Shown here piece by piece: positions 55,634 to 64,000 of a stretch of DNA of 64,000 bases; position 1 is the first letter of the stretch; every line of letters starts with the position of its first letter. The DNA is taken from NCBI GenBank assembly GCA_946811695.1, contig OX328126.1, positions 3,979,202 to 4,043,201 of the forward strand, written 5' to 3'. Below the pieces are notes generated by a model. That model saw only the letters and a program-made list of their open reading frames with translations. It was not told where the DNA came from and ran no database searches. Origin of the DNA: Gonocerus acuteangulatus (Eukaryota; Arthropoda; Insecta; Hemiptera; Coreidae). The position numbers were made by a program, and so were the translations under genes.

Positions 55634-55830
55634 ATATCCTAGGACTATAGATTAGTACCAATTTCATCACACTTTACTAATGTGATCCTATTTTACTGTA
55701 TATCAAACCAGCAAAATAGCAAACAGACACATATCCTAGGAGTATAGATTAGTACCAATTTCATCACACTTTACTAATGTGATCCTATTTTACTGTATAT
55801 CAAACCAGCAAAATAGCAAACAGACACATA
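55634..55830 (+). repeat. 97-bp repeat, 2 copies, related to the 46-bp satellite
   Basis: ATATCCTAGGACTATAG (55634) and ATATCCTAGGAGTATAG (55731) start two copies that share ACTAATGTGATCCTATTTTA and CAAACCAGCAAAATAGC. The first half resembles the 46-bp monomer of 19690-22925 and the second half its flanking terminus. Confidence 0.85.
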
Positions 55831-56137
55831 TATATGTTTGATGTTTATTTTTCGTCGCTGGAATGATATTTTTGGATGGAACGGCATTTCTCTCCAGCGG
55901 TGGTACTCCTCCTCACTTCTTCCTGGAATATTTCTATGGGTTCATTTCCATCTTCGTCAGCCAGGTACTTGCTATTTCTTCCTCGGTGGTTGCTAAGGGA
56001 ATGAACCACCGAGGAAGAAACAACAATGACCTGCCTGACGAAGATGGAGATGAACCCATGCAAATATTCCAGAAAGAATTGAAGAGGAGTGCCACCGCTG
56101 GAGAAAAATGCCGTTCCATCCAAATATATATATATAT
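55831..56137. mobile_element. Family H foldback element, copy 4
   Basis: ATATATATG, then TTCGTCGCTGG, GGCATTTCTCTCCAGCGGTG and CTTCGTCAGCCAGGTACTTG, mirrored by the right arm to GGAGAAAAATGCCGTTCC, then (AT)n. The loop is short (GGTTGCTAAGGGAATGAACC). The left-arm hammerhead-like motif is intact and the right-arm one decayed (GCAAATATT). Confidence 0.78.
55922..55965 (-). ncRNA. Hammerhead-like motif with CTGACGA core
   Basis: Minus strand: CCTGG, CTGACGA, A, GATGG, loop AAATGAA, CCCATA, GAAATATT, CCAGG. The core position N7 is C here, A in other family H copies and T at 60332, the one position of CUGANGA that may vary. Confidence 0.48.
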
Positions 56138-56319
56138 AGAAATTACTTGTAATAATAATAATTAATTAATTTTTAAATAATAAATATTAATTATTTTATT
56201 TATTTATTCTGAATTTACAACAGTGTATAAAATACATTTCTAGTAAATTATTGAAAGGTTACATTGGCATTAATGTACATGAGGTGGGATGGTGCACAGT
56301 TGTAGCACCCACTTGACGG

Positions 56320-57110
56320 ATATGGTTTTTATTTCAGAGTAAATACATCTTCTAGAGTTTCACTAAAGAGTGCCACTAGCGTTTCAGTCGGCGAATGGGG
56401 TTGTGAGGAATGTGCTGGGAGGATAGAGAGTTTATTAAGGAGTTAGGATGGCCGTGTAGGGTTCGAATGGAATTTGCGGTAGAGGGATTTGGCTAAAGGT
56501 AGGATAAAAGGGATATTAAAGTCATTATGGAGGGGCGAATTGGAGACATAAAACGGAGCATCGGTTATTTTCCGGAGAATTTTAGACTGCATGGATTGGA
56601 TTTTGTAGGAGTTGGAAGGCTTTGTGGAACCCCAGAGTTGAATTCCGTAAGTACATATTGGTCTGAGAATGGTCATGTAAATGAGGCGTTTGTTTGTTAG
56701 TGTGAGATTAGATCGTTTGTCAAGTAGGTGTAGTAATAGTCTGTACCGTCGGCTGAGTTCTTGTCTCTTCTGGGTAGTATGTGGCTTCCATGTTAGTCGT
56801 CTGTCAAGTAGGTGTAGTAATAGTCTGTACCGTCGGTTGAGTTCTTGTCGCTTCTGGGTATTATGTGGCTTCCATGTTAGTCGTCTGTCAAGTAGGTGTA
56901 GTAATAGTCTGTACCGTCGGCTGAGTTCTTGTCTTTTCTGGGTATTATGTGGCTTCCATGTTAGTCGTCTGTCTGTCAAGTAGGTGTAGTAATAGTCTGT
57001 ACCGTCGGCTGAGCTCTTGTCTTTTCTGGGTAATATGTGGCTTCCATGTTAGTCGTTTGTCAAGTATCAGTCCAAGATATCGAATTTAGAGGAATGAGAG
57101 AACATCGAAG
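56320..57110 (-). pseudogene. Jockey-clade RT C-terminal fragment with an 84-bp in-frame repeat
   Basis: Minus strand: RYLGLILDKRLTWKPH, four copies of a 28-residue unit (RRLTWKPHNTQKRQEL then SRRYRLLLHLLD), then SNLTLTNKRLIYMTILRPIC, TYGIQLWGSTKPSN and LRKITDAPFYVSN. The IQLWG...LR-x-I-x-x-AP-x-YV pattern is typical of the RT end in the Jockey clade. The 84-bp unit keeps frame, but a 4-nt insertion between the first two copies breaks it. The 3' end near 56320 has ATAAAAACC. Dead copy. Confidence 0.85.
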
Positions 57111-57742
57111 GAACACTGGATGGAGGGTGGGAGGAACCGCGGAAAAATTTAAGGATCAATCGAATTGCCGAACAGAAAGGCCGTAGCCGGGTAAGCATGG
57201 GTTGTCGGCCCCAGAAAGGTTTTCGCTTGAAATTTGGAGGATCAAACTAGTCCCTTAAAAGTGGCCTATAGCCAAAATTTCAGCTCTGAATTCACACCCC
57301 CCGTCGAATAAAAAAAAGAAAATCGAAATTGCTTCGATTATTTTTATCTCAGGATTGAGTTGTCGGATCAGAATGAATAAAAAAAGAAAATACGCATCTT
57401 TCTTAAGGCTTTTAGACAAAAATTAATTCGCCTTTCGGCACCATCGCGTTCAATTGTTTTTTCGTGTTTTTATTTTTTAATTATTTTTTTTTACGGAGTA
57501 TCCATTTCGGTAAAATCACCAAACTTTTTGTGAAAATTCTCTTGCCATCGGTGTACTACCTCAATTTTTTTCAAGAAGCTCCAAGCGGTACGCCATAGTA
57601 AAAAAAAATCGATTATATTTTGGCCTATACTATGGAAAAGCAAGAGGGTTATATTTAATTGTAATTTAATAATTAATTATATATATTTTTTCGACTATGT
57701 AGAAAATGTTTTTTGATAAACATTATTATCCGTATTATCAAT

Positions 57743-57745
<3 letters not shown>

Positions 57746-57800
<55 letters not shown>

Positions 57801-57826
57801 GGCGGTTCGACAGCTAGGCCATTATT
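57746..57826 (-). mobile_element. 5'-truncated SINE family M tail in the palindrome arm
   Basis: T53 (57746-57798), then GCGGCGGTTCGACAGCTAGG, matching the 3' end of the SINE at 985-1113. The flanks CCGTATTATCAATGG and CCGTTTTATCAATGG form an imperfect target duplication. The mirrored copy is at 59078-59138. Confidence 0.78.
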
Positions 57827-58067
57827 TCCGTTTTATCAATGGTTATTGTTTAGATTAATCCTATTATTTATTTATTTTATACATCGGCTCCAAAACTAAG
57901 ACGATTAGCAGGTAACGAAGTGTGTGACGTCTTAGTTTCACTGAATCAAGTTAATAAATAGTGTAAATAAAACAAGTAATCCTACTAAGAATCAGTTCAT
58001 ATCTGTAATCCGCTCCTTTTCTATTTAAATAAACCAAGATTTCTGCGTACGAATAAAGGCTGATTCA

Positions 58068-58228
58068 CGCTAGACCGTGTCAAGTCCGGGCAGGGCCACG
58101 GTGAAACAATCACACCAGCATTTTCAAAGGACTCGTTCACGCTACACCGGCCCGGGTCCGTGTTTTATGTGTGTGTGATTGCCGTGGCTCGGCCCGGACC
58201 CGACACAGTTAAGCGTGAATCGGCCTTA
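58068..58228. mobile_element. Small MITE with inverted ends inside the left palindrome arm
   Basis: AAGGCTGATTCACGCTAGAC at the left and GTTAAGCGTGAATCGGCCTT at the right. Related internal blocks: GTCCGGGCAGGGCCACGG and CCGTGGCTCGGCCCGGAC. The mirror copy lies at about 58673-58847. Confidence 0.7.
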
Positions 58229-58336
58229 AGTCTCATCCGAGCAATATTTTAGTGCAGTTATATAAAGTGACATCGTGTGTTTAGTAAGCATATTCATACT
58301 TAAAATATTGCGTATTTATGAACAAATAATCCAAGG

Positions 58337-58601
58337 TGTCCTATTTGTGGAAAGCTTGTAAAAAAAAGTTCCAGGTACATCCAAAAAGACAGTATTACCT
58401 GCTGAAGTAGAGGAATACTTCGAAGTTTCAGGCAAAAGAGTATCTGTCTGTGATATTATATGCGGAAGTTGCCGTGTAAGAAGTTTAAAAAGAAGAATAC
58501 CTGATTCAGAAGAGAATGATGATAATAAATCAAGGTCGGCGGAATCGAGTTCGTCAGATGATAGCCTTGGATTATTTGTTCATAAATACGCAATATTTTA
58601 A
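58337..58601 (+). pseudogene. Zinc-binding-like coding fragment in the palindrome spacer
   Basis: From 58337 the frame reads CPICGKLVKK. After a 1-nt shift at the A8 run 58360-58367 it continues VPGTSKKTVLPAEVEEYFEV, then KRVSVCDIICGSCRVRSLKR and a serine/acidic stretch (SAESSSSDD), and stops at 58599-58601 in the right arm. The spaced C-x-x-C and C-x-x-x-C-x-x-C are suggestive of zinc binding. Codon-like composition contrasts with its surroundings. I do not recognise the family; an exon of a transposon-encoded or captured host protein is likely. Confidence 0.5.
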
Positions 58602-59100
58602 GTATGAATATGCTTACTAAACACACGATGTCACTTTATATAACTGCACTAAAATATTGCTCGGATGAGACTTAAGGCCGATTCACGCTTAACTGTGTCG
58701 GGTCCGGGCCGAGCCACGGCAATCACACACACATAAAACACGGACCCGGGCCGGTGTAGCGTGAACGAGTCCTTTGAAAATGCTGGTGTGATTGTTTCAC
58801 CGTGGCCCTGCCCGGACTTGACACGGTCTAGCGTGAATCAGCCTTTATTCGTACGCAGAAATCTTGGTTTATTTAAATAGAAAAGGAGCGGATTACAGAT
58901 ATGAACTGATTCTTAGTAGGATTACTTGTTTTATTTACACTATTTATTAACTTGATTCAGTGAAACTAAGACGTCACACACTTCGTTACCTGCTAATCGT
59001 CTTAGTTTTGGAGCCGATGTATAAAATAAATAAATAATAGGATTAATCTAAACAATAACCATTGATAAAACGGAAATAATGGCCTAGCTGTCGAACCGCC

Positions 59101-59141
<41 letters not shown>

Positions 59142-59706
59142 ATTGATAATACGGATAATAATGTTTATCAAAAAACATTTTCTACATAGTCGAAAAAATA
59201 TATATAATTAATTATTAAATTACAATTAAATATAACCCTCTTGCTTTTCCATAGTATAGGCCAAAATATAATCGATTTTTTTTACTATGGCGTACCGCTT
59301 GGAGCTTCTTGAAAAAAATTGAGGTAGTACACCGATGGTAAGAGAATTTTCACAAAAAGTTTGGTGATTGTACCGAAACGGATACTCCGTAAAAAAAATA
59401 ATTAAAAAATAAAAACACGAAAAAACAATTGAACGCGATGCCGCCGAAAGGCGAATTAATTTTTGTCTAAAAGCCTTAAGAAAGATGCGTATTTTCTTTT
59501 TTTATTCATTCTGATCCGACAACTCAATCCTGAGATAAAAATAATCGAAGCAATTTCGATTTTCTTTTTTTTATTCGACGGGGGGTGTGAATTCAGAGCT
59601 GAAATTTTGGCTATAGGCCACTTTTAAGGGACTAGTTTGATCCTCCAAATTTCAAGCGAAAACCTTTCTGGGGCCGACAACCCATGCTTACCCGGCTACG
59701 GCCTTT

Positions 59707-60020
59707 AGTTAGCTATACAAATTAAAGAAAAATATGCGAAGACCTTTCTAAAAACCTATGCCGCCCTCACGCAACGTAACGTTACTAGTAAGGTAACAGC
59801 CAGAACTCCCACGGGAAGACACACTAAGCTCCTTTCCCTGGCTGTTGGCCAATCCTCAAGAAATTATAGCTTGGAATACTCGAAGCAATTGGTTCTATTT
59901 AGCTTTAGAAGTCAGAACGAAGAAACTTGCAAAATACTTTCGGGAATTTAATCAGAATAATAAAAAGTCCGACTCGCAGGAACTGCCTCATCTTAGCGCG
60001 GTTCCGTTCTTATCCCTAGT
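59707..60020. other. No recognisable feature
   Basis: Ends with CTCATCTTAGCGCGGTTCCG, a fragment of a family A end. The rest is unassigned. Confidence 0.35.
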
Positions 60021-60204
60021 CTAATTTCGAAAGATTAAAATAGAAGCAGTTATTATTTTGTTGAGAGGAGATCGTTGACCGTTGATGATGCAAGGTAGGG
60101 ATTGTCCGGGTTAGGTCACTGCTACTTAATAATACATACCCCATATGTGTAGGTATGTGGGCATATATATGTAAATATGTGTGCGTGTATATGTGTATGT
60201 GTAT

Positions 60205-60236
60205 ATGCATATATATAAATATATATATATATATTA

Positions 60237-60275
<39 letters not shown>
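60205..60275. repeat. (AT)n microsatellite
   Basis: Interrupted AT tract about 55 bp before the hammerhead-like motif. Confidence 0.9.
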
Positions 60276-60278
<3 letters not shown>

Positions 60279-60328
60279 CATAGATATGTGCATATATTAG
60301 TGTTAAATATGTCCTACTTGTATTTACA

Positions 60329-60367
60329 GCCCTGATGAAGGCTTGAAGTTCAAGCCGAAACGTCGGC
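60329..60367 (+). ncRNA. Hammerhead ribozyme candidate, small Penelope-type variant
   Basis: GCC (60329-60331, stem I), CTGATGA (60332-60338), A, GGCTTG (60340-60345), loop, CAAGCC (60351-60356, helix II), GAAA (60357-60360), CGTC, GGC (60365-60367, stem I). GAAACGTC and CTGATGA are the canonical core strings. Stem III is nearly absent, a feature of the variants reported with Penelope-like elements that can act as dimers. It is followed by AATAAAACC. No Penelope RT or GIY-YIG frame was seen nearby. Confidence 0.6.
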
Positions 60368-60539
60368 ACAATAAAACCATTTTAACGATAAAATGTAGTT
60401 TTATTAAGTAGCAGTGACCGAACCCTGACAGTTATATTTTGGTTCCACCAGTCTTGAAAGGTAGGATTTACAATCTGACCTGGAAGGGTCGGCAACACAA
60501 GAAACCGTCCCGCTAGTTGCAAGGTCTTGGAATCTTGGA

Positions 60540-60910
60540 AATCTATATTTCTAACAATAAATTGTTTTTGTTATTTTACTTAACCTGTTTTATTTTCGAA
60601 TACATTATCCAACTATAAGCAATTAAAAAATAACAAGGAATAAAATACAGGCGAAAAGAACACTTTGAATAAGCGAAATCAATTACTTTAAAGCTTTAAG
60701 CTCTTATTTCTCCGATTGACATCGCCTAATCAAAACTTTTATTAGAACCTTTTATGTAGAGCATTTAATAAGCTTTCTAATGGTATTCTTCCGTTTACCA
60801 AAATTCTCAACAGTTTTCGAGATATTAAAGAAAGTTCGCAAAATTTATATTATTTCTAGCAACAGAAAATTGGCACCTCCCTATGGGGGAGGGAGGAACC
60901 GCGCTAAAAG
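60540..60910 (-). repeat. Family A-related sequence, reverse orientation
   Basis: Contains CTTATTTCTCCGATTGACAT, TTTATGTAGAGCATTTAATA, AGCTTTCTAATGG and ends GAGGGAGGAACCGCGCTAAA. Confidence 0.65.
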
Positions 60911-61840
60911 AAGTCTTTACACGAATTTAGCAATTGATCGTTAACTTGGATATTTCTTCACTAAAATCAATTATTTTCCAAGTCTTTATGAAATGTAATG
61001 ATAAGAAACTATTAAAGCAATCATGGAATATTATCCTTGTTCTTAGAATGATTAGGAAAGCTTAGAATATATATTCTCTGAATAGTTTTCTTTATGACTT
61101 CTTGCTACTTTTTCTGGGTACCTTTATGATCAGTAAACTTTAACTATCTCTCGGAATTAAATATCAAAGAAAAACGAGATTTGTTAGCTAAAATGATACT
61201 AATTAAATATTTATTTATTGCTGCGCATCTGCTACGAAACCGTCTCGCTCCATATAATTTTTACATGTACATTGAATCATAAACACAAATATGCTATTGG
61301 AATTATAATATACACATATTACTAATAGTTATACACCTAGTTATACAAACATAGTTATTTACACTAATAAATTTATGTGATCTTACATATACTAGGAATA
61401 TCTAATTGTAAACTAGAAATAGAATTACCCTATAGAAAAGAAGAATACAAAACACAAAACAAAACAAATAATCTAAGTGTGACTTATAAACTATTAAACA
61501 TTTTGGAGTAATTGCATAATAATTAGTACTTATATTAGTTATGCACCGCCACATTCACTACTTCAAGGAATAAAAAAGTTAGCCATTAAAAATAAAGGTT
61601 GAACAACGTTAAGCAAGGGAAAGTAAAAAATTATTTACAAAAAAAAATAAAAAATAAAAATAATGATAGTAATTTAAAAAAAAATTAAGTAAAAAAAAAA
61701 TATTAATGCTTATAATTCGATCTTGTTGATTTCTCGAAAACTTTACAACATTTAATCCTGTAAATGGTTCTATTCCATTCCTCAGAGAATGGCATTCTAA
61801 TTTAGAAAAATAAAACGAGTATCTGCAAGCAAATTAAATC
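60911..61840. other. AT-rich, no recognisable feature
   Basis: Very AT-rich with A-runs near 61640-61700. No open frames or repeats that I can assign. Confidence 0.35.
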
Positions 61841-61844
61841 GAAA

Positions 61845-62002
61845 ACGTAAACGTAACGATTTTTTTCGACAGAATTTCGCTCCATAAACCATGTTCCGGT
61901 GGACGGATGCTGCTGGTTAGCGAACTTGACCTTTCAAATTAGACGAAAGATTTTTGTCCTAGATTTCATAAAAATCGGACCATTTTTGAGCCCATGAGAG
62001 AC

Positions 62003-62059
<57 letters not shown>

Positions 62060-62215
62060 TACAAATTCATACATCATGCATACGCCGTTATTTTCGTTGT
62101 CTAGGGGTTCTGAAACGTAAATTTTTCTAGTGGGCACTTCCGGATTGCGTCATGAGGTCAACCTTATAGGCGGGGTTCCTCCCTATGGAGGGAGGGAGGA
62201 ACCGCGCCAATATGT
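61845..62215 (-). repeat. Family A element, reverse orientation, with (AT)n
   Basis: AATTTCGCTCCATAAACCAT, GCGAACTTGACCTTTCAAAT, AAAATCGGACCATTTTTGAG, (AT)n (62008-62056), CGTTATTTTCGTTGTCTAGG, GGGCACTTCCGGATTGCGTC and GGGAGGAACCGCGCCAAT. Confidence 0.8.
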
Positions 62216-62267
62216 TTATTTCTTGTATAAATTGGAATATTTAATGTATAGACTGTTAATAATGAGT

Positions 62268-62470
62268 CCCGGTGGCCGTGAGTGTTAAGGTGTGACCACT
62301 TAACACTCCGTGCAAGGGTCGTGGATTGGATTCTCATCAGGGGTAGTAGCTTTTCTTTAGAAAAAAGAAAAGGAATCAGCCCTATCCTGGCTAGATGATG
62401 GTGGTAACCTGTAGATAACCCGTCCTAAAATTCTTAGTTAATTATGATGGACGTTAAAATTTAAATAAAT
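62268..62470 (+). mobile_element. tRNA-derived SINE (family S), copy 4
   Basis: Head CCCGGTGGCCGTGAGTGTTA, degraded B-box (TGGATTGGATTCTCA). Body CAGCCCTATCCTGGCTAG and GGTAACCTGTAGATAACCC. Tail TGATGGACGTTAAAATTTAA then AATAAATAAAT. Confidence 0.84.
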
Positions 62471-62497
62471 AAATAATAGTGACCCGTCGAACTTGTT

Positions 62498-62578
<81 letters not shown>
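62498..62578. repeat. (AT)n(GT)n compound microsatellite
   Basis: AT tract (62501-62550) followed by GT repeats (62551-62578). Confidence 0.95.
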
Positions 62579-62909
62579 TGAAAGTGAGGGTTGGGAAGGA
62601 TGAATGGGTTCTTGGAAAAAGTGGCAGGAGTTGCTGTCCAAAATTGTTTAAAACATTAACTTATATTTGCGAGGATTCGAACCAGTTCAGGTTAATCAGC
62701 AGGCATCTGCATGAAGTAAAACTAAAATGAAGAATAAGGAGGTAATTTATCCTATGTCACAAATAACACTAGAAATATAATGAATGAGGTATATCTATAT
62801 ATGCAAAAATCAGGTGTCTTTCTGCCTGTCTGCTTGTTCCATGTTTGCATACCTTTTGACCAAACTTGGCACACATGTTAGATTTTAATATTACTTATTA
62901 TGTTTCTAA

Positions 62910-63242
62910 GGGGGCGAGGTTAACTCAGTGGTAGAGCACTGGACTAATATGCCGGAGGACCAGAGTTCAAAGCATAGTACTAAAGATTTTTATCTTCTAG
63001 TGTCTTCGTTCATGGGTTGAGGTCGGTCTCTCAGACCGTCCCTAGGCCAACCCAGCCTATAATTAATTTATACTTGGTGGTACCTTCGTGCTAATGACCC
63101 TAGCAGTCAAACCAGCAAAGGGGAAAATCAGGCGGCCGGAGCATAGTACTGACCACACTATCTCACCCCGTCACTATAGTATCTGCATCTCAGGGCCCTT
63201 GTGGCCTGTTACGGGACTGATTTTTTTTTTTTTTTTTATTTG
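62910..63242 (+). mobile_element. tRNA-Ile-like SINE (family I), copy 2, with an oligo(T) end
   Basis: Head GGTTAACTCAGTGGTAGAGC, anticodon loop CTAATAT (AAU). Body as in 34774-35103. 3' end TGTTACGGGACTGA then about 17 T. The duplication GTTTCTAA at 62902-62909 and 63243-63250 shows the T-run lies inside the inserted unit. Confidence 0.85.
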
Positions 63243-63312
63243 GTTTCTAATTTATTTTTGATTTTATAGATGCAGAATGCAGGTGAAGCATGGCGTGCCT
63301 AGTTACACCTAG

Positions 63313-63315
<3 letters not shown>

Positions 63316-63402
<87 letters not shown>
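63316..63402. repeat. (AT)n microsatellite
   Basis: AT tract with one CT interruption. Open frames across it are artefacts. Confidence 0.95.
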
Positions 63403-63405
<3 letters not shown>

Positions 63406-63730
63406 TGCGATTAGGTGTACATATTTCTATGTACTTTGTAGATTATGTGGTATGGTTCTCTTTTCAGTTTATGCTCTTCGTGAAATAATGTAGATAGCAG
63501 AAGGCTGTCGGTCTATTCGAAATAAACTACTTAATTGTTAGTTTTACGAGGATATTATTTCAACAATTGGAAAGTTATAAACTTGTTTATATTACCTAAA
63601 GATTTTGTAGTCATTTAAAAGATGAAGATGAAGAACTATTTTATGAGCGGTTTTGCCTTAAAGAATCAAACATTGTAAAATACTCGTTCATTCGATAGGT
63701 GTAGAATATCTTGGGAGTCCGAAGTTTATG

Positions 63731-63805
63731 TATTTTACGTGTTTAATTACACATATGTTATTTAAATTATATTACGTGTTTAATTACACATATGTTATTT
63801 ATAAA
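63731..63805 (+). repeat. 40-bp direct duplication
   Basis: TTACGTGTTTAATTACACAT then ATGTTATTTA occurs twice in tandem with a 40-bp offset. Confidence 0.85.
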
Positions 63806-63813
63806 ATATATTA

Positions 63814-64000
63814 GGAGAACCAGTAGCCGTGAGGGTTAAGGCGTGAGCTCTTAAGACTCCGTGCCAAAGGTCGTGGGTTCGATTCCCACAAGGGGCGGTG
63901 GCTTTTCTTTCGAAAAAAGAAAAGGCATCACTCCTATCCTGGCTAGAAAAGGGTGGTAACCTATAGATAACCCGTCCTAAAATTCGTAGTTAATAATAAA
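63814..64000 (+). mobile_element. tRNA-derived SINE (family S), copy 5, cut by the window end
   Basis: GTAGCCGTGAGGGTTAAGGC, B-box GGGTTCGATTCCCAC, body CTATCCTGGCTAGAAAAGGG and GATAACCCGTCC. The tail is truncated at position 64000. Confidence 0.86.

Larger units (their letters stand above)
57176..59706. repeat. 2.5-kb near-perfect palindrome
   Basis: The left arm 57176-58336 and right arm 58565-59706 are reverse complements with only scattered substitutions (for example CTTGCCATC versus CTTACCATC) and a T53/A36 length difference. The 228-bp spacer is 58337-58564. Both arms carry the same truncated SINE tail and the same small MITE, so these insertions predate the inverted duplication. The outer ends read AAAGGCCGTAGCCGGGTAAG. 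I found no clear target duplication. Confidence 0.93.

Noticed and set aside
62438..63493. Peptides rich in IYIYIY and CVCVCV
   Set aside because: Translations of (AT)n and (GT)n microsatellites.

Overview
The window looks like nuclear DNA of an animal, most likely an arthropod. It is AT-rich, almost free of host genes, and full of (AT)n microsatellites, minisatellites, SINEs, MITEs and decayed retrotransposons. The arthropod guess rests on a nearly intact Jockey-clade element, mariner remnants and a CRAL-TRIO-like exon. I cannot name a species. No bacterial gene organisation is present. The only probable host coding sequence I found is one 112-nt spliced exon at 35135-35246 (minus).

Layout. 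1-9.8 kb: foldback and TIR elements, tRNA-derived SINEs, hAT-type MITEs with 8-bp target duplications, and a transposase C-terminal remnant. 9.8-18.4 kb: an unclassified repeat family bearing (AT)n tracts, including a recent 840-bp tandem duplication, a 47-bp minisatellite and a TIR element with an internal 184-bp triplication. 18.8-22.9 kb: a TIR-bounded unit holding a LINE remnant and about 70 copies of a 46-bp satellite. 23-33 kb: more MITEs and SINEs, a mariner C-terminal remnant, a 33-bp minisatellite, a 5S rRNA-derived SINE and about 37 copies of a 68-bp satellite. 33-41 kb: a hAT-like MITE with an 8-bp target duplication, the host exon with a SINE inserted just inside its intron, and a full-length Jockey element (35873-40790, minus) inserted into a foldback element.

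41-50 kb: a LINE 3' end whose coding region and 3' UTR have both expanded into tandem repeats, then a 5.3-kb satellite of 183-bp monomers that appears to derive from a mariner transposase fragment and is arranged as a 9-monomer higher-order repeat. 51-57 kb: a chimeric retroposed unit joining pieces of two different LINEs inside one 14-bp target duplication, a SINE carrying a Transib-like element with RSS-like ends and a two-exon gene remnant, and a second Jockey fragment with an expanded coding repeat. 57-60 kb: a 2.5-kb near-perfect palindrome around a zinc-binding-like coding fragment. 60-64 kb: a hammerhead-like motif and further SINEs and (AT)n elements.

Two themes recur. First, satellites here are repeatedly born inside transposable elements. 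Second, several foldback elements flanked by (AT)n carry a motif with the architecture of small hammerhead ribozymes, and helix II differs between copies while staying paired. Nothing here acts as an operon. The elements are related by nesting and by shared SINE bodies, not by a common pathway.
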